Shown: piece after piece, positions 44,341 to 54,921 of the stretch
Numbering within the stretch: position 1 is the stretch's first letter
Layout: the number at the start of each line of letters is the position of its first letter
Source: Atkinsonella hypoxylon
Taxonomy: Eukaryota > Ascomycota > Sordariomycetes > Hypocreales > Clavicipitaceae
Reading direction: 5' to 3'
Length of the DNA: 64,000 nucleotides
Assembly: GCA_000729835.1 (NCBI GenBank)
Contig: JFHB01000009.1
Coordinates: forward strand, 62,001-126,000
Notes under the pieces: generated by a model
Seen by the model: only the letters and a program-made list of their open reading frames with translations
What the model was told of the DNA's origin: nothing
Database searches by the model: none
Made by a program: the position numbers and the translations under genes

Positions 44341-44683
44341 TTATGAAAGAAGTTTCAGAGTTTTTGAATTTAGCCCTAGAGCATCACTGCTCTGGTGTTT
44401 TAGATCCTCTCCTGGAAATTCAAAATACGAAAGCCTATCCCGAAGATAGGCCCTCTGGTCTAAGTAGGCCTCTACTCCCCCGTATTTCAGGTCCAACTGT
44501 TTTTGCAGGCCACTCACCATGACTGGAGACGTACGAACCAATTCCTCGTACTTCGTGCGTGAAATGAGACCGCACTTTCTGCCCAGATATTTGGTTCACT
44601 GTTTGACCGACGTCTCTGAAGTTGGCAACATTTTGAAGGCGGAAGGGATTGCATGCTGGATGGTCCGCGGCGTCACCCGACAT
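44341..44683 (-). pseudogene. Tyrosine phosphatase relic, catalytic core deleted
   Basis: The first part (from 44683) reads MSGDAADHPACNPF then RLQNVANFRDVGQTVNQISG, the N-terminus of the NFRDVG-type fungal tyrosine phosphatases (Tyr_phosphatase3-like). Within about 30 codons, and in another frame, the far C-terminal signature follows: VMVSGLQKQLDLKYGGVEAY LDQ. In intact members these two parts are, from memory, about 200 residues apart and enclose the HC-x5-R catalytic loop. Nothing of that loop is present. A deletion plus frameshift near 44545-44610 is the simplest reading. It lies immediately downstream of TRM140 on the opposite strand. Confidence 0.7.
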
Positions 44684-46057
44684 ACCAGTTCATTCAAGGG
44701 CTGTGTCAGGGACTGGTTATTAAGTGGGGTAGAAGAGCATCTGAAAATGCACATTTGCATCAAAAAACAACTCATGTACATGTCATGTAGGCTGCAGGAA
44801 ACCTCCCGTGCGCAGGGTCTTTTACTCAAGGTTATCCGTCAAGCATCTATTCCAGACATGGACGACATGGACGTCGACACAACATCAAACACCACACGAT
44901 GCCGCTGCAATGGGGATAGTCTGATTCGAGAGAGTCACCGATGACGTAATTGCTGCACTGGTTGCTTCGCCCAGCTGGACGACGACGACAACTCTAATCC
45001 TCCGACGCACCCACTCCTAGCTCCGTCACGGCACCTAGATCTGGTAGAGGGTTTCTCCATGACGTCAGACCCGTGACCCAATCCGGCCTTTATCCGGGGT
45101 AAAGTCCGAGTGGTTGGAACGTGGACGAGCTGGATCAGTGTAAGACATCAATCAGCCCGAGTTGCCCGACCAGGGATGGGAAACTCAGTCGAGCAGGCCA
45201 GACGTTCGTAATACCCGGACTGAGCTTCTTCATTGCCGTGGTGTGCGAATGGTAAGTGCCAGAGGTGATCCATAAAGCAGCAACTAGCGTGGTCGAGTCG
45301 ACAGTGTTGCTTATTCCGTCCTGTCCAATTTCCCACGGCCAGAATAAAACGAGTTGAAGCCCGCTGTACCCAGCTCATTCCTTTTCGATCTGCAATAATC
45401 AAGGGAAATAAACCCCGGCCTCCCCCTACAGTAAGTTGGACTTGTGGTTATACTATCTTGTTAGGTTTTTATCCTGCGTCAACTATCAGTCAATACTTGC
45501 GCCTTAAGACGTCAAAGATCCAAGACTGGTTTTATTTTTATTTTTATTTTCATTTTTATTGTTTCTGTACATTTCTCTTCGTTTTACTTTGTCGAGACAT
45601 CCATCTTGAACCGCGTCAGAGAGGCTCCAGTCTTCTGTTGCAAAAGAACTCCTCCACATCGGGAGTGACACCAAGTCTTGTGGCCCTCTGTTTTCTGCCA
45701 AACGTATCCGGCAGTAGTTATCCGAGCGACGACAAAGGCTGAGGTGACGCGAATCATCGATATTGCTAAGCAACTGAAGGCCAGGACTCGAACCGAATTC
45801 CTTTGCGGAATCAGGATAAGATAGCTCTCACGCCGAGGGCAACTGCTCAGACTACAACGTCTTCAGCCGCACAACGGCAAACCTCAATAGCTTCAGACTT
45901 CAGACCGGACCGGGGATTAGTCCCAGTCTGTGACGCAACGACCAGAGGCAATCCGCCCCCACATTTTGCCTGCCGTGGCTCAAAGGTTCATACAAGGTTC
46001 ATCCATACCTAGGTACTTGTTTGTCTGGCACACGGTCGCCGAGGTACCTAGATAGCC
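44684..46057. other. Intergenic
   Basis: No intact gene. A TTTTTATTTTTATTTT tract lies at about 45531-45560. A degenerate tRNA-like stretch with a B-box match on the minus strand (45784-45794) lies at about 45774-45866. CCTAGGTAC and GGTACCTAG boxes occur just upstream of EIS1 (about 46007 and 46043). Confidence 0.45.
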
Positions 46058-48952
46058 ATGGCTACCACGAAAACGCCAGCGCAACAAGCGCCACCTTCAG
46101 GTAAGTTTGATTTGATTGCATTGCACCGCGAGGCGAGAAGAAGCTCGACAACAGGAGGGGGACAACGCCCGGCTGCCGGACGTGATGGTCTGGTATCGAG
46201 ACGTTCTGGTCTTGACCCGAACCTCAGAAGCTATGAGCCCAGTCGCATTCGGCTCTTTCCGCAGCTGCCATTTGCAGCAGCTCTTGCACTTGCACTTGCT
46301 TGCACTTGCACTTGCTTGCACTTGCACTTGCTTACACTTGGCTGTGGGCTTGGCCTTGGCCTTGGCCTTGGACTTGGCCTTGATGCGCCACGGCCAACTT
46401 GGCGGCATTTATTTCGCTCGTCTCCCCGTTGACGAGCTGCTGCTGCCTTGGTCTGCTATCCTCACGAGTTTAAGCTAATTATAACCCTTCTTCTGGTCTT
46501 GCCTAGTTTCAAACAATACCGGCCGCATCAAGTACGCCGATCCTCACAGTTTGCCGAGCTTTCCTTCGTCTGGCTTGGCTTCAGATGGTGCTGCTGCCAG
46601 CGCCGCCGCGTCGCTCGGCTGGTCTAACCAAAAATCCATCGACCTCTGGAAGCCAAATCCTTCGTCATCCGCCTCTGCCGCTGCTGCACTTGCCAAGGAC
46701 TACAAGATGTCGCCTCAGTGGGAGCCATCGGCCGTATCGGATGGTCATAAAGCCGCGCTGTTAGCTGTCGGTTCAGCCGGCGCAGCTTTAAAGAAACCCA
46801 ATACCCTCACCACCAGACCGGGCCCCTCCCAAGACACCTGGGGCAATTCTGCCGCAAATCGGGCTTTTCATGCTAATCGGCCGTCCACCGATGAGCCTGT
46901 GAGTTTGGCTTCTGGAAGCTCCGCTGCCACTCAGGCCTTCATTGGCAATCGATCACAGTCAACGAACGAGGCAGAGAAACCAAAGACACCTCCGGAAAAC
47001 AAATCACTCATGGCAGCTAAGGGTGCCATGAACCGCCCTGCATCCGTCACGGGGCTGAAGGACGTCCGAGCATCAGAAGCTAGTGCAGCCGCCAGCGCTC
47101 TCAATGGTGCTACATTGGCTCACAAGCAGTCCATGAAAGCTAAGCCTGACTTGGAAGATGTTGGCGCTGTGTCTGTAACGACAATGACTCGAAACATGTT
47201 CACTGCCAACCCACCAGTGAAGCCCGAAGTCGATGAGCGGACATACAACGAAAAGATTCACCAATCTGCTGTCGAGATGGCCAAGAAAATGTACGCACGA
47301 CAACAAATCATGGTAGAACAGACCAAAGGCGCTCACGCAAAGGAAGCGGGAGCATCTCAGCCCAACCAGTACGTGAATCTTCATGATGCAGCGTATAAAC
47401 AGGCTCAGGCACGTCTGGCCAAGCTTCATGACGAACATCACCAGAGTCGCGAGTTGCAAGAATATTATGCCAACGACAAACCTAGCCCAAAAAACCGTAA
47501 CTCCATGATGAGCAAGCTTCGCCACAAGGCTTCTGACAGCGAGGATTCCATGGATGACCAACAACAATCAGAGAAAATTCGTGAGCAGATGTCTGCGTTT
47601 TCAAGCAAACTTTCCCAGGTTGATAAGGAAAAGCGAGAAAAAGATCGCGAGGCTCTTCTTGCAGTTGCTCAGCGCAATGTAAAAGCTTGCCTGCACGGTA
47701 TGGACGAAAAACTTCACCAGGAAACAGGTCGGGCCAATCCCAGTTTAATTACAGACTGGGAAGTCAAAGCCCAAAAGGCGGCTCATATTCGCCAGGAGTC
47801 TCGTAGCGATAACAGGGGCAAAATTGATATCGGAGGAGGCATGTTTATGACTCAGGAAGAAATCGACGCCATTGCATCTAAGCGAATTCAGCCTGTCCTC
47901 GATGACATAAATGACAAGGCCGAGATTGAGCGTGAGCGACGAGAGGTCCTCAGATTGGAGGAACAAGCCAGGCGCGAGGAAGCAGAAAAGCAAAAGTCCC
48001 GAGATCGAGAAGCAAAGGAGATTGCGAAGAAGACGAAAGGTGAGGAGGCGATATCAGGCTGTGCTCAAGGTGCCAAGTCGTCTATATGCTAACTTGATTG
48101 TTTGCAGAGCAAGAGAGACAGGAAGAAAAGGCCAAGAAATTGCAGGAAAAGCTTGAAATCAAACATCGTAAGGATGAGGAGAAGACCAAGAAAGAAGAAG
48201 AAAAGGCTGCTAAAGCCGAGCAGAAGCGACTTTCTAAGGAACAGGCAAAGGAAGAGAAGCGCAGGTCAAAGCTCATCCCAGCTGCCGTTGCCGCTACCTC
48301 AACTTCTCAACCCGACGACGACGCCGAAGGTGGCAACACACAAGGTCGTGAGAGCCAAGCGGAAGCTTCTGAAGAGCCAAGGGTAGAACGCCCAACAGTT
48401 GAGACGAACGTGGAAGCATCTGAATCATCTCAGCACAAGGCTGAAGGGTCAAGCTCCCCGACGTCCAAGGTCAAGGGGTGGATAAAGAACCGATTTTCAC
48501 GGGGGAAGTCAATCAGCGAGCAGGACAAAGTGAGACGCAGCTTCTTCGGTGATGCCCCCGTGAAGGACAAAGACGCTGCTGGGAATGAGAGCGCAGTCAG
48601 TCTCGAGAACCGGTCCACAAGCATGCAAGATGTAGCACTAGCAGGTAAAACCGACGATGAAGAACTCGGAGGAAAGACTGAGGGCAGGACGAGGCAAAAC
48701 ATTGCCGACGAACCGACTCAGGGCGATATAAACAAGGACTCACAAGGTGTCAGTCCCGTGAGCACTCCTTTGGAGGAAGAGCGGGAGCTTGGCGAAAAAG
48801 TTCCAGGTGACGAATCTCGTGACGCGGATGGCGAAACCCGTCAAAGTCGCAAGGCCAGTATCGAGCCACCTCGCTTCATCGATAGTGCTGGTGCTCGCGT
48901 CAGCAGCAGCCCTGCGCGCGACTCGCGCTTCCGCGAGGAAATGGATCGATAG
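46058..48952 (+). CDS. eis1: Eisosome protein 1 (Eis1-like)
   Basis: Exons 46058-46100, 46507-48039 and 48108-48952; 806 residues. It starts MATTKTPAQQAPPSVSNNTG, then RIKYADPHSLPSFPSSGLAS, GWSNQKSIDLWKPNPSSSAS and DYKMSPQWEPSA, the conserved N-terminal signature of the family. The middle and C-terminus are long charged coiled coil (EIERERREVLRLEEQARREE, QEERQEEKAKKLQEKLEIKH in the joined region) with a disordered Ser/Glu tail. Eisosomes are plasma-membrane furrows; Eis1 is an accessory component in yeast. The first intron is long (406 nt) and contains tandem repeats; the second is 68 nt with a GCTAAC branch point. Confidence 0.92.
46283..46383. repeat. (TTGCAC)n and (GGCCTT)n tracts in EIS1 intron 1
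   Basis: Six-base units TTGCAC/TTGCTT about 46283-46340, then GGCCTT about 46349-46383, both inside the first intron of the eisosome gene. Confidence 0.85.
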
Positions 48953-49556
48953 AGAAGAAAGCCGTGTAGGATGTCCATTGTTATTGTAGAAGGAGCTTTC
49001 AGGAGCTTCTCCATTCAATTTCTTTTGTCTCAGTCTGATGTACGACAAATACAATATTTCACGATGATTATGGGACTTTTCTTTCCGTTGTTTCTTTTTC
49101 CTATATGGTGGTCAGGAAGGGTGGGCGCAGGTTCGGAAAGTTGGTTGCAATCTATCTATTAATGACAAACTTGCCAAAGGATGTTTTTGAATGAAGGTGA
49201 TGAATGTTTGAGAATGTATGGCAAGATGTCCTCATCATATAGGAATCATAATATTATGTTGGATTTGAATGATTTAAGTGTTTCGTCGTTCGGCCAGCAT
49301 CATCTGAAGCTCGCATGCGTCGGCCCGTGCGCGATAAGATAAGATAAGCTAGCTCGACTGCACCGCTAACGCGCGGAGCCTACGATTCTAAAGCCTCAAC
49401 TCCAACAGGTGAGGAAAGTCGCACTCGCAAAACATTCAACTCAGAGCCCGTGTGACCCCTCGACTCGTCTCCGTGCCCGGTTTGTGCGCCGCGGCCTCCC
49501 CTTGACGCGCACGAAGGGTGCCCCCCCCCCCTCCCCCCTCTTCCCTTCCCCCCATC
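48953..49556. other. Intergenic, 3' of EIS1 and promoter of KIN28
   Basis: AT-rich near EIS1, then C-rich before KIN28 (C10 run at about 49520). GATAAGATAAGATAAG at 49334-49349 gives overlapping GATA-factor sites. No gene seen. Confidence 0.5.
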
Positions 49557-50780
49557 ATGGCCGTCTCCCCCATTGTCACAATCACCCAAGAGCAAGCGCG
49601 TACGCTCGGCTCCCCCCTCAAGCATCTCGCCTCGGGACAAACCTCCTCGAATGGCACGCCCAAGCCCACGCAGCCGGGCCCGCAGACATCAGGCGGCGCC
49701 GCAGTGCCGCCCACGCTCGACCTCGCGGAGCAGATGAACGAAGAGGAGAAGCGCAAGTACGCCAAGGGCAAGAAGCTGGGCGAGGGAACGTACGCCGTCG
49801 TCTTCCTGGGCCATCTGCGGTCGAAGCCGTCGACGCTGGTGGCCATCAAGAAGATCAAGATCCAGAAGGAGTACACAGAGGGCATGGCGCCCGACGCGGT
49901 GCGCGAGCTCAAGCACCTGCAGGAGCTGCACCACCCCAACATCATCTCGCTCCTCAGCGTCTTCTCCTCCAAGGACCAGAACCTCAACCTCGTGCTCGAG
50001 TACCTCCCGCTCGGCGACCTGGAGATGCTCATCCGCGACACGGACCGCGTGCGCTACGGCGCCGCCGACATCAAGGCCTGGATGGGCATGCTCACGCGCG
50101 CCGTGTGGTTCTGCCACGCCAACTACGTGCTCCATCGCGACATCAAGCCCAACAACCTGCTCATCGCGGCCGACGGCGAGGTCAAGCTTGCGGATTTCGG
50201 GCTAGCCCGCAGCTTCGCCGACCCGCATCAGAACATGACCTCCAACGTCATCACGCGCTGGTACCGCCCGCCCGAGCTGCTCTTTGGCGCCAAACACTAC
50301 GGCGGCGCCGTCGACGTCTGGTCCGTCGGCACCGTCTTCGCCGAGCTCATCCTCCGCGCCCCCTTTCTCCCCGGCAACAACGAGCTCGACCAGATCAAGA
50401 TGATTTGCGAGGCTGTCGGCACGCCGGCCGAGGATAACTGGCCCGGTGTCACCAAGCTGCCCGAGTTCACCGTCCCGGGACAGCACCCCGTCCACGGGAA
50501 AGATTGGTACGAGATGCGCTTTGGCGCCGTCGGGTCCGAGGGCGTGGATCTCCTTATGAAGACGCTCGCGCTGGATCCCAAGAGGCGCATCACGGCTGGG
50601 GACATGCTCCGCCACAGGTGGTGGCATTCCGAGCCGAAACCGACCAAGAAGCACGATTTGCCGCGGAAGACGGCCGGGGCCGAGGACAAGGTCGGCGCGG
50701 ACTTGAAGAGACGACCTGGCATCGCGGATGAGGACAGAGGTGCCAAGGTCGCGAGGAAGTTGGACTTTGGGGCCCGGTGA
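49557..50780 (+). CDS. kin28: Cyclin-dependent kinase of TFIIH (Kin28/Mcs6/CDK7)
   Basis: Intronless, 407 residues from the ATG at 49557. Kinase motifs: glycine loop GEGTYAVV (75-82), catalytic Lys in VAIKKIKI (K98), cyclin-binding helix APDAVRELKHLQELHHPN (the PSTAIRE equivalent), HRDIKPNN (193-200), DFG at 213-215, T-loop HQNMTSNVITRWYRPPELLF with phosphorylatable Thr, and DVWSVGTVFAELI. This is the TFIIH kinase that phosphorylates Ser5/7 of the RNA polymerase II CTD and, in some fungi, activates other CDKs. A 65-residue Pro/Ser-rich N-terminal extension and a basic tail flank the kinase. The gene is markedly more GC-rich than its neighbours, with strong C/G third-position preference, consistent with high codon bias; I see no sign of transfer. 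Confidence 0.95.
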   Translation: MAVSPIVTITQEQARTLGSPLKHLASGQTSSNGTPKPTQPGPQTSGGAAVPPTLDLAEQMNEEEKRKYAKGKKLGEGTYAVVFLGHLRSKPSTLVAIKKIKIQKEYTEGMAPDAVRELKHLQELHHPNIISLLSVFSSKDQNLNLVLEYLPLGDLEMLIRDTDRVRYGAADIKAWMGMLTRAVWFCHANYVLHRDIKPNNLLIAADGEVKLADFGLARSFADPHQNMTSNVITRWYRPPELLFGAKHYGGAVDVWSVGTVFAELILRAPFLPGNNELDQIKMICEAVGTPAEDNWPGVTKLPEFTVPGQHPVHGKDWYEMRFGAVGSEGVDLLMKTLALDPKRRITAGDMLRHRWWHSEPKPTKKHDLPRKTAGAEDKVGADLKRRPGIADEDRGAKVARKLDFGAR

Positions 50781-51190
50781 AAACTGTGATTGTTTTTCGT
50801 GCATGGAGGGAACATGCTTTGCTTATTCATTATTGTTATTATTATTATTATTATTTTTTTATTTTTTTTTCATGTGAATGAGATGGATTAGTGTCATGGC
50901 TGGCGTTGGGGTTGGAGCAATGCCTGTGTTTATGGCGTTCACGGTCTGATGAAGGCGTTGTTTACTATACAGGGCTTCTAGGAGCAAGTCAAATGTCTGG
51001 CTATTCCATGAGTGACTTGGTCATTGGAAACATGTGTGATGTGGTAATGAGGATGCATTTAAAGAAGCGAGTATACAATAAACCACGACTCATAATACAC
51101 TACAACAACTTACATATGCTCTTTGAAACATGGTCATGGACATCACACACACAGCAACACGCACCAATCTCTCAACCGCTGCCATTCCAG
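50781..51190. other. Convergent intergenic region
   Basis: 3' flanks of KIN28 and RCY1; (ATT)n and T-rich tract at about 50830-50872. Confidence 0.6.
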
Positions 51191-54073
51191 CTATATAACC
51201 GTACAGTCCATCCCATACATGGCCCTCTCCACACTCTTCTTAACCTGGTACCAATCCGCCCTCCGCTGAGCATACTCATACACCTCCTCCGCGCGAAACA
51301 CGCCGCCGAACCGGTCCCCATCCGCAATCACAGACGCCATCTCCTTCGCGTGCGCCTGATCAATCAGGTAAATCTGGCTGAGCTCCCGCAGGGCCGCAAA
51401 GTACGCCACCAGATCCTGGTGCTTCAGTGTGCGAATGTACTCGGCGTACAGGTTCATGTCGGCGATGAGCTTGATGGCCCCGTCGGTAGACACCCGCTGG
51501 CGCTTGAGGTGCTTGCATATCGCTGTGAAGAGACGCTGGCCCACTTCGCCGTTGAACACGTCCAGCATGCCTTTGTCGGTCGTGCCCACGAGCATGCGGG
51601 TGTGTGACGAGACGAGCTCCACGATTTGCTTGGCCGTCGAGGTAGGGCCGATATCTGGCTCTGAGGCGCCGCCGCTGCCGCTGGCGGGGAGAGTGGCTGT
51701 TGATGCTGTGGACAGGGTTGATATCGTTGACACGGGACGCGGGTTGTAATCGGTGGGCAACTGCGTGGTTGACTGCAAGTATTCCACTTCGTCCATGAGT
51801 ACGTCGATGCCCTTGTTGAGGCCCGCAGCAACGCTTTCATCGAGCATCTGCTCAAATTTCTTCTTTGCCAGGCCCGCTGGATCGAGAAAGTCGTTCTTGT
51901 CGGCGATTTTGGGCGTCGCCAATTGCTGCTCGAAAAACACGTCAATCATTTGCGAGATCAAATCGCCCACGTTGACCAGCTCGATGAAGGTGACCAGCGG
52001 AGCAACGCCCTTCTGGCTATGGTTGCTCACGTCTCGTGGGTTGTAATGGGACAAGTGGCTGACAGCCGTCTCAAATCCACTCTTGACATGTCGCTGGCCG
52101 AGAATGCGTAGAAGAACAACAAAGATACTGGAGCATTGCTCCTTTGCTTCGCCTCCCACTTGGCCGCCCAACGGGATTAGCACGGCTGCTCGACCCAAAC
52201 TCGTCTTGGCCAGGTGGACGAGGTTCAGTGCCACTTCGATGCTGCACAGCGACTTGATGCCCTCCAGCTTAGATGCCATCAGAGCCGCTTTGGCTGCGAG
52301 CTCTTCGGTTGGGGCCTTGCCCGGCATTGGGTTGGCTCTGCCACCCAGACCTGGTGTTCCTGGTCGTGACTGCACTGGTGTCACGGCTGTTGAACCACTT
52401 GCTGCTGCTGCTGCTGCCGCTGCTGCCGTGGGAGCGGGAGCGGCTGGCTTTGCCGCTGCAAAGGGAGATCCCATGGGAAAACTGGGCAATACCGTAACAG
52501 GCATCATGACCACCTTCTTGAACGAGCTCAAGAAGTCCGACTTCTCCGCCGATCGATTCACATTCGCCATGTAAAACGACTCCAGAGATGAATCCTCTTC
52601 TGAGCGCTTCTTCTCCCATTGCGATACCTCTGCTTCCGCCCGTTTGGTGAAGAATTCCAGCTCTTCTTGCAAATACAAGTCGAAATGGGGTTCAAAGACT
52701 GTCAGAGCCAGCTCCTTTGCTTTGGTCTCGACGTCATATTCTTCCCTGTTCTCCTTTTTCGGTGGCTTCAGCGACCGCAAAAAGCGCATCAACTGTTCGA
52801 ACACACCAGAAACTGCTTTCAGATACAAGGCAATACTGCGCCCATGGCTCTCGTCAAACAACGGCGTCGTATACTCCATGATGATATCCTCTCGGACCTT
52901 ATCAACAAAGTCCCAAAACACGGTGTCAGCGTTCGGGAATATGCGTTCAATAATTCCAGCCTGGTCATTTGTCTTGGCGAGCAGGGTCTCAAAGAATAGT
53001 CTGGATGGATCAAGTGAGATTTCATCTGCTGAACCCTTATTCAGACACGCTATGGGATTCATTTCCACCTCGCGATCACTGAAAATAGGGTGCTTGTGAA
53101 GGAACAAGTCAATCCCACCTCGTGCATCGTTCAGTATATACAGGACGTGTGCATATCTATGCATCCCCCCATCGACATCCCAGAACTCATATGCTTGCTC
53201 AAATTCCCGCAGAGCAGCACTTTCGAAAAGACTCATCATGCTAGAGAGCTTTTGCTCCCTCTCGTCGCATCCTGATGACCAATCGCTCTTGGCAAATCGT
53301 AGTAAGTTCGACAGCATTTGCGCCTGTTGTTCAGGATCGTGAAATGCTTTGAAAACAATTGGGTCTGTGTGGGTAGTGGCTTTGACAATATCAAAATAGA
53401 ATGGTGCCAACGCGCTATAAATTTTGCCGTACTCTTGTCTCGCACCGCCTCGTATGCTCTTTACTCGTTTGAATACCTCCAGATATGAATCTGACTCTTG
53501 ACGATGTTTGGTTGCGGCTGGGGGGGCATCGGCTGGAGCAGGGGCTGGGGCATCAGGCGAGCCTCCGCCAATACACATAGTCTCAAAGCCATCCCGTAAC
53601 TCGGACGTTGCTCTTTTGCGTCTTTGCTCCTCAGCTGAAGCATCGAATAACATCGTAGTCTGTAGTTCGCTCGTCGCCGCTCCGTTCGGCGATATGGGTG
53701 TTTTGGAAGCTCGCTGTGCTGCTTCCCTCCTCCTGCGAATGGATTCTTGAAATCTCCGTCGTGCTTCTCGTTCGTCCCAGCAGTGCATGCTTTTCAAACG
53801 CGATATCCATCTTGTGTCGTCATACACCATTTCCTGTAATCTGCGCGACGTTCGTGCCACGCGAAGCAGGTCGGCCACCGGGAGATAATCAAGAACGGCA
53901 TTGAAGATTTCTGGTTAAGCTCAAGCTTGTTAGCATTGCATAGCATGGCGAGGCTTGCTTCTTGTTTGCTTACCTGCAGGTAGCCTTGACTTGACATCAA
54001 TCATTTCCATGGCATGCAAAGCATCCAGAATGCCAGCGCCTTTAGCGCCGCCAGCACGCTTGTTCCTGTACAT
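51191..54073 (-). CDS. rcy1: F-box protein Rcy1 (recyclin), Sec10-like
   Basis: Exons 54073-53974 and 53910-51191, phase 1 (GCA G|AA ATC); 939 residues. The F-box is at about 31-75: RLPAEIFNAVLDYLPVADLL followed by RVARTSRRLQEMVYDDTRWI. The rest is the helical, Sec10-like region (DEREQKLSSMMSLFESAALR, AYEFWDVDGGMHRYAHVLY, QYLQSTTQLPTDYNPRP type segments). The C-terminus MYGMDCTVI ends in a CaaX-type box (CTVI), which in yeast Rcy1 anchors the protein to membranes. Rcy1 acts in endosome-to-Golgi recycling and binds Skp1. The start at 54073 (MYRNKRAGGAKGAG) is the first ATG in the exon; the frame stays open about 23 codons upstream (RLHSERLDRLSRHTPDI), so a further 5' exon is possible. Confidence 0.9.
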
Positions 54074-54921
54074 GATGTCTGGAGTGTGCCTGGATAGACG
54101 GTCTAGCCGTTCGCTATGTAGCCGGAATTGACCCAGGAAGCATGTTTAGTTCTGGATTCTACGTGCCAGATCGGTTGGAGACTTGCCAGACAAGACACTA
54201 ACTAGATGGTTAGCAAGATGCCACGTTCTCCATCTAGTTGCAGGTACCGTCCATGGTCGAAGGTCCCTCGATGACAAAGACGGGGGGGAGCGCAGTTCTG
54301 ACACAGCACAGACACAGCACAGCGCGCCCCTCACTGTTCATTAGTTAATCGCTACCCTGGACGCAGAGAATGACAACTGTCATTGATCAACGGCTCAACA
54401 ACAACACGCGTTCTCGCGTACAAATACACACATGTCTGTGACTCGCAATTCTAGTTCGCCAGGCAGCTCTTCACTAAAATCAAGACTTTGTAGAATTATA
54501 CATTATGAATCGCATGCTTCGGGTCCAGGTACACAGTAAATTAGGGTTTGAAGCATACGTCTACTCCGTATAACGACAATCAATTCCAAAAAATGTGCGA
54601 CAGCCTTGTCCTGTCTAAAACTCCACCATGTGACCTTCCCAGCAGCCACCCATGGAAGCAAATGCATAAAACATGTCAGAAATTCTCCTGGCATCACCTC
54701 ATAATCATACCACATCTGAACACTTACTTACACACACCGTCAGTTGATGGGTTCAAACATAAAGCCAGCCTTATGGAACCGTATTCCGTCTTCCAGCAAC
54801 GCATCAAATCCGATTTTCCTCTGCCCCTTCATTTGACGTGACACGAAGTAGCTGTACAAAGATCGCATCCTGATACTATCTCCTAGTAACACACCCCTTC
54901 AATTACTACCGGATTGCCAAT
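54074..54921. other. Intergenic
   Basis: RCY1 5' flank and HOM3 3' flank. It contains a CTACTCCGTATAACG word (54561). No gene recognised. Confidence 0.5.

Noticed and set aside
44519..44944. Plus-strand 141-codon frame
   Set aside because: Antisense to the phosphatase relic, whose family motifs are on the minus strand.
49409..50437. Long Arg/His-rich open frame overlapping KIN28 and long opposite-strand frames there
   Set aside because: Shadow frames caused by the very GC-rich codon use of KIN28; no domain, and the kinase motifs fix the true frame.
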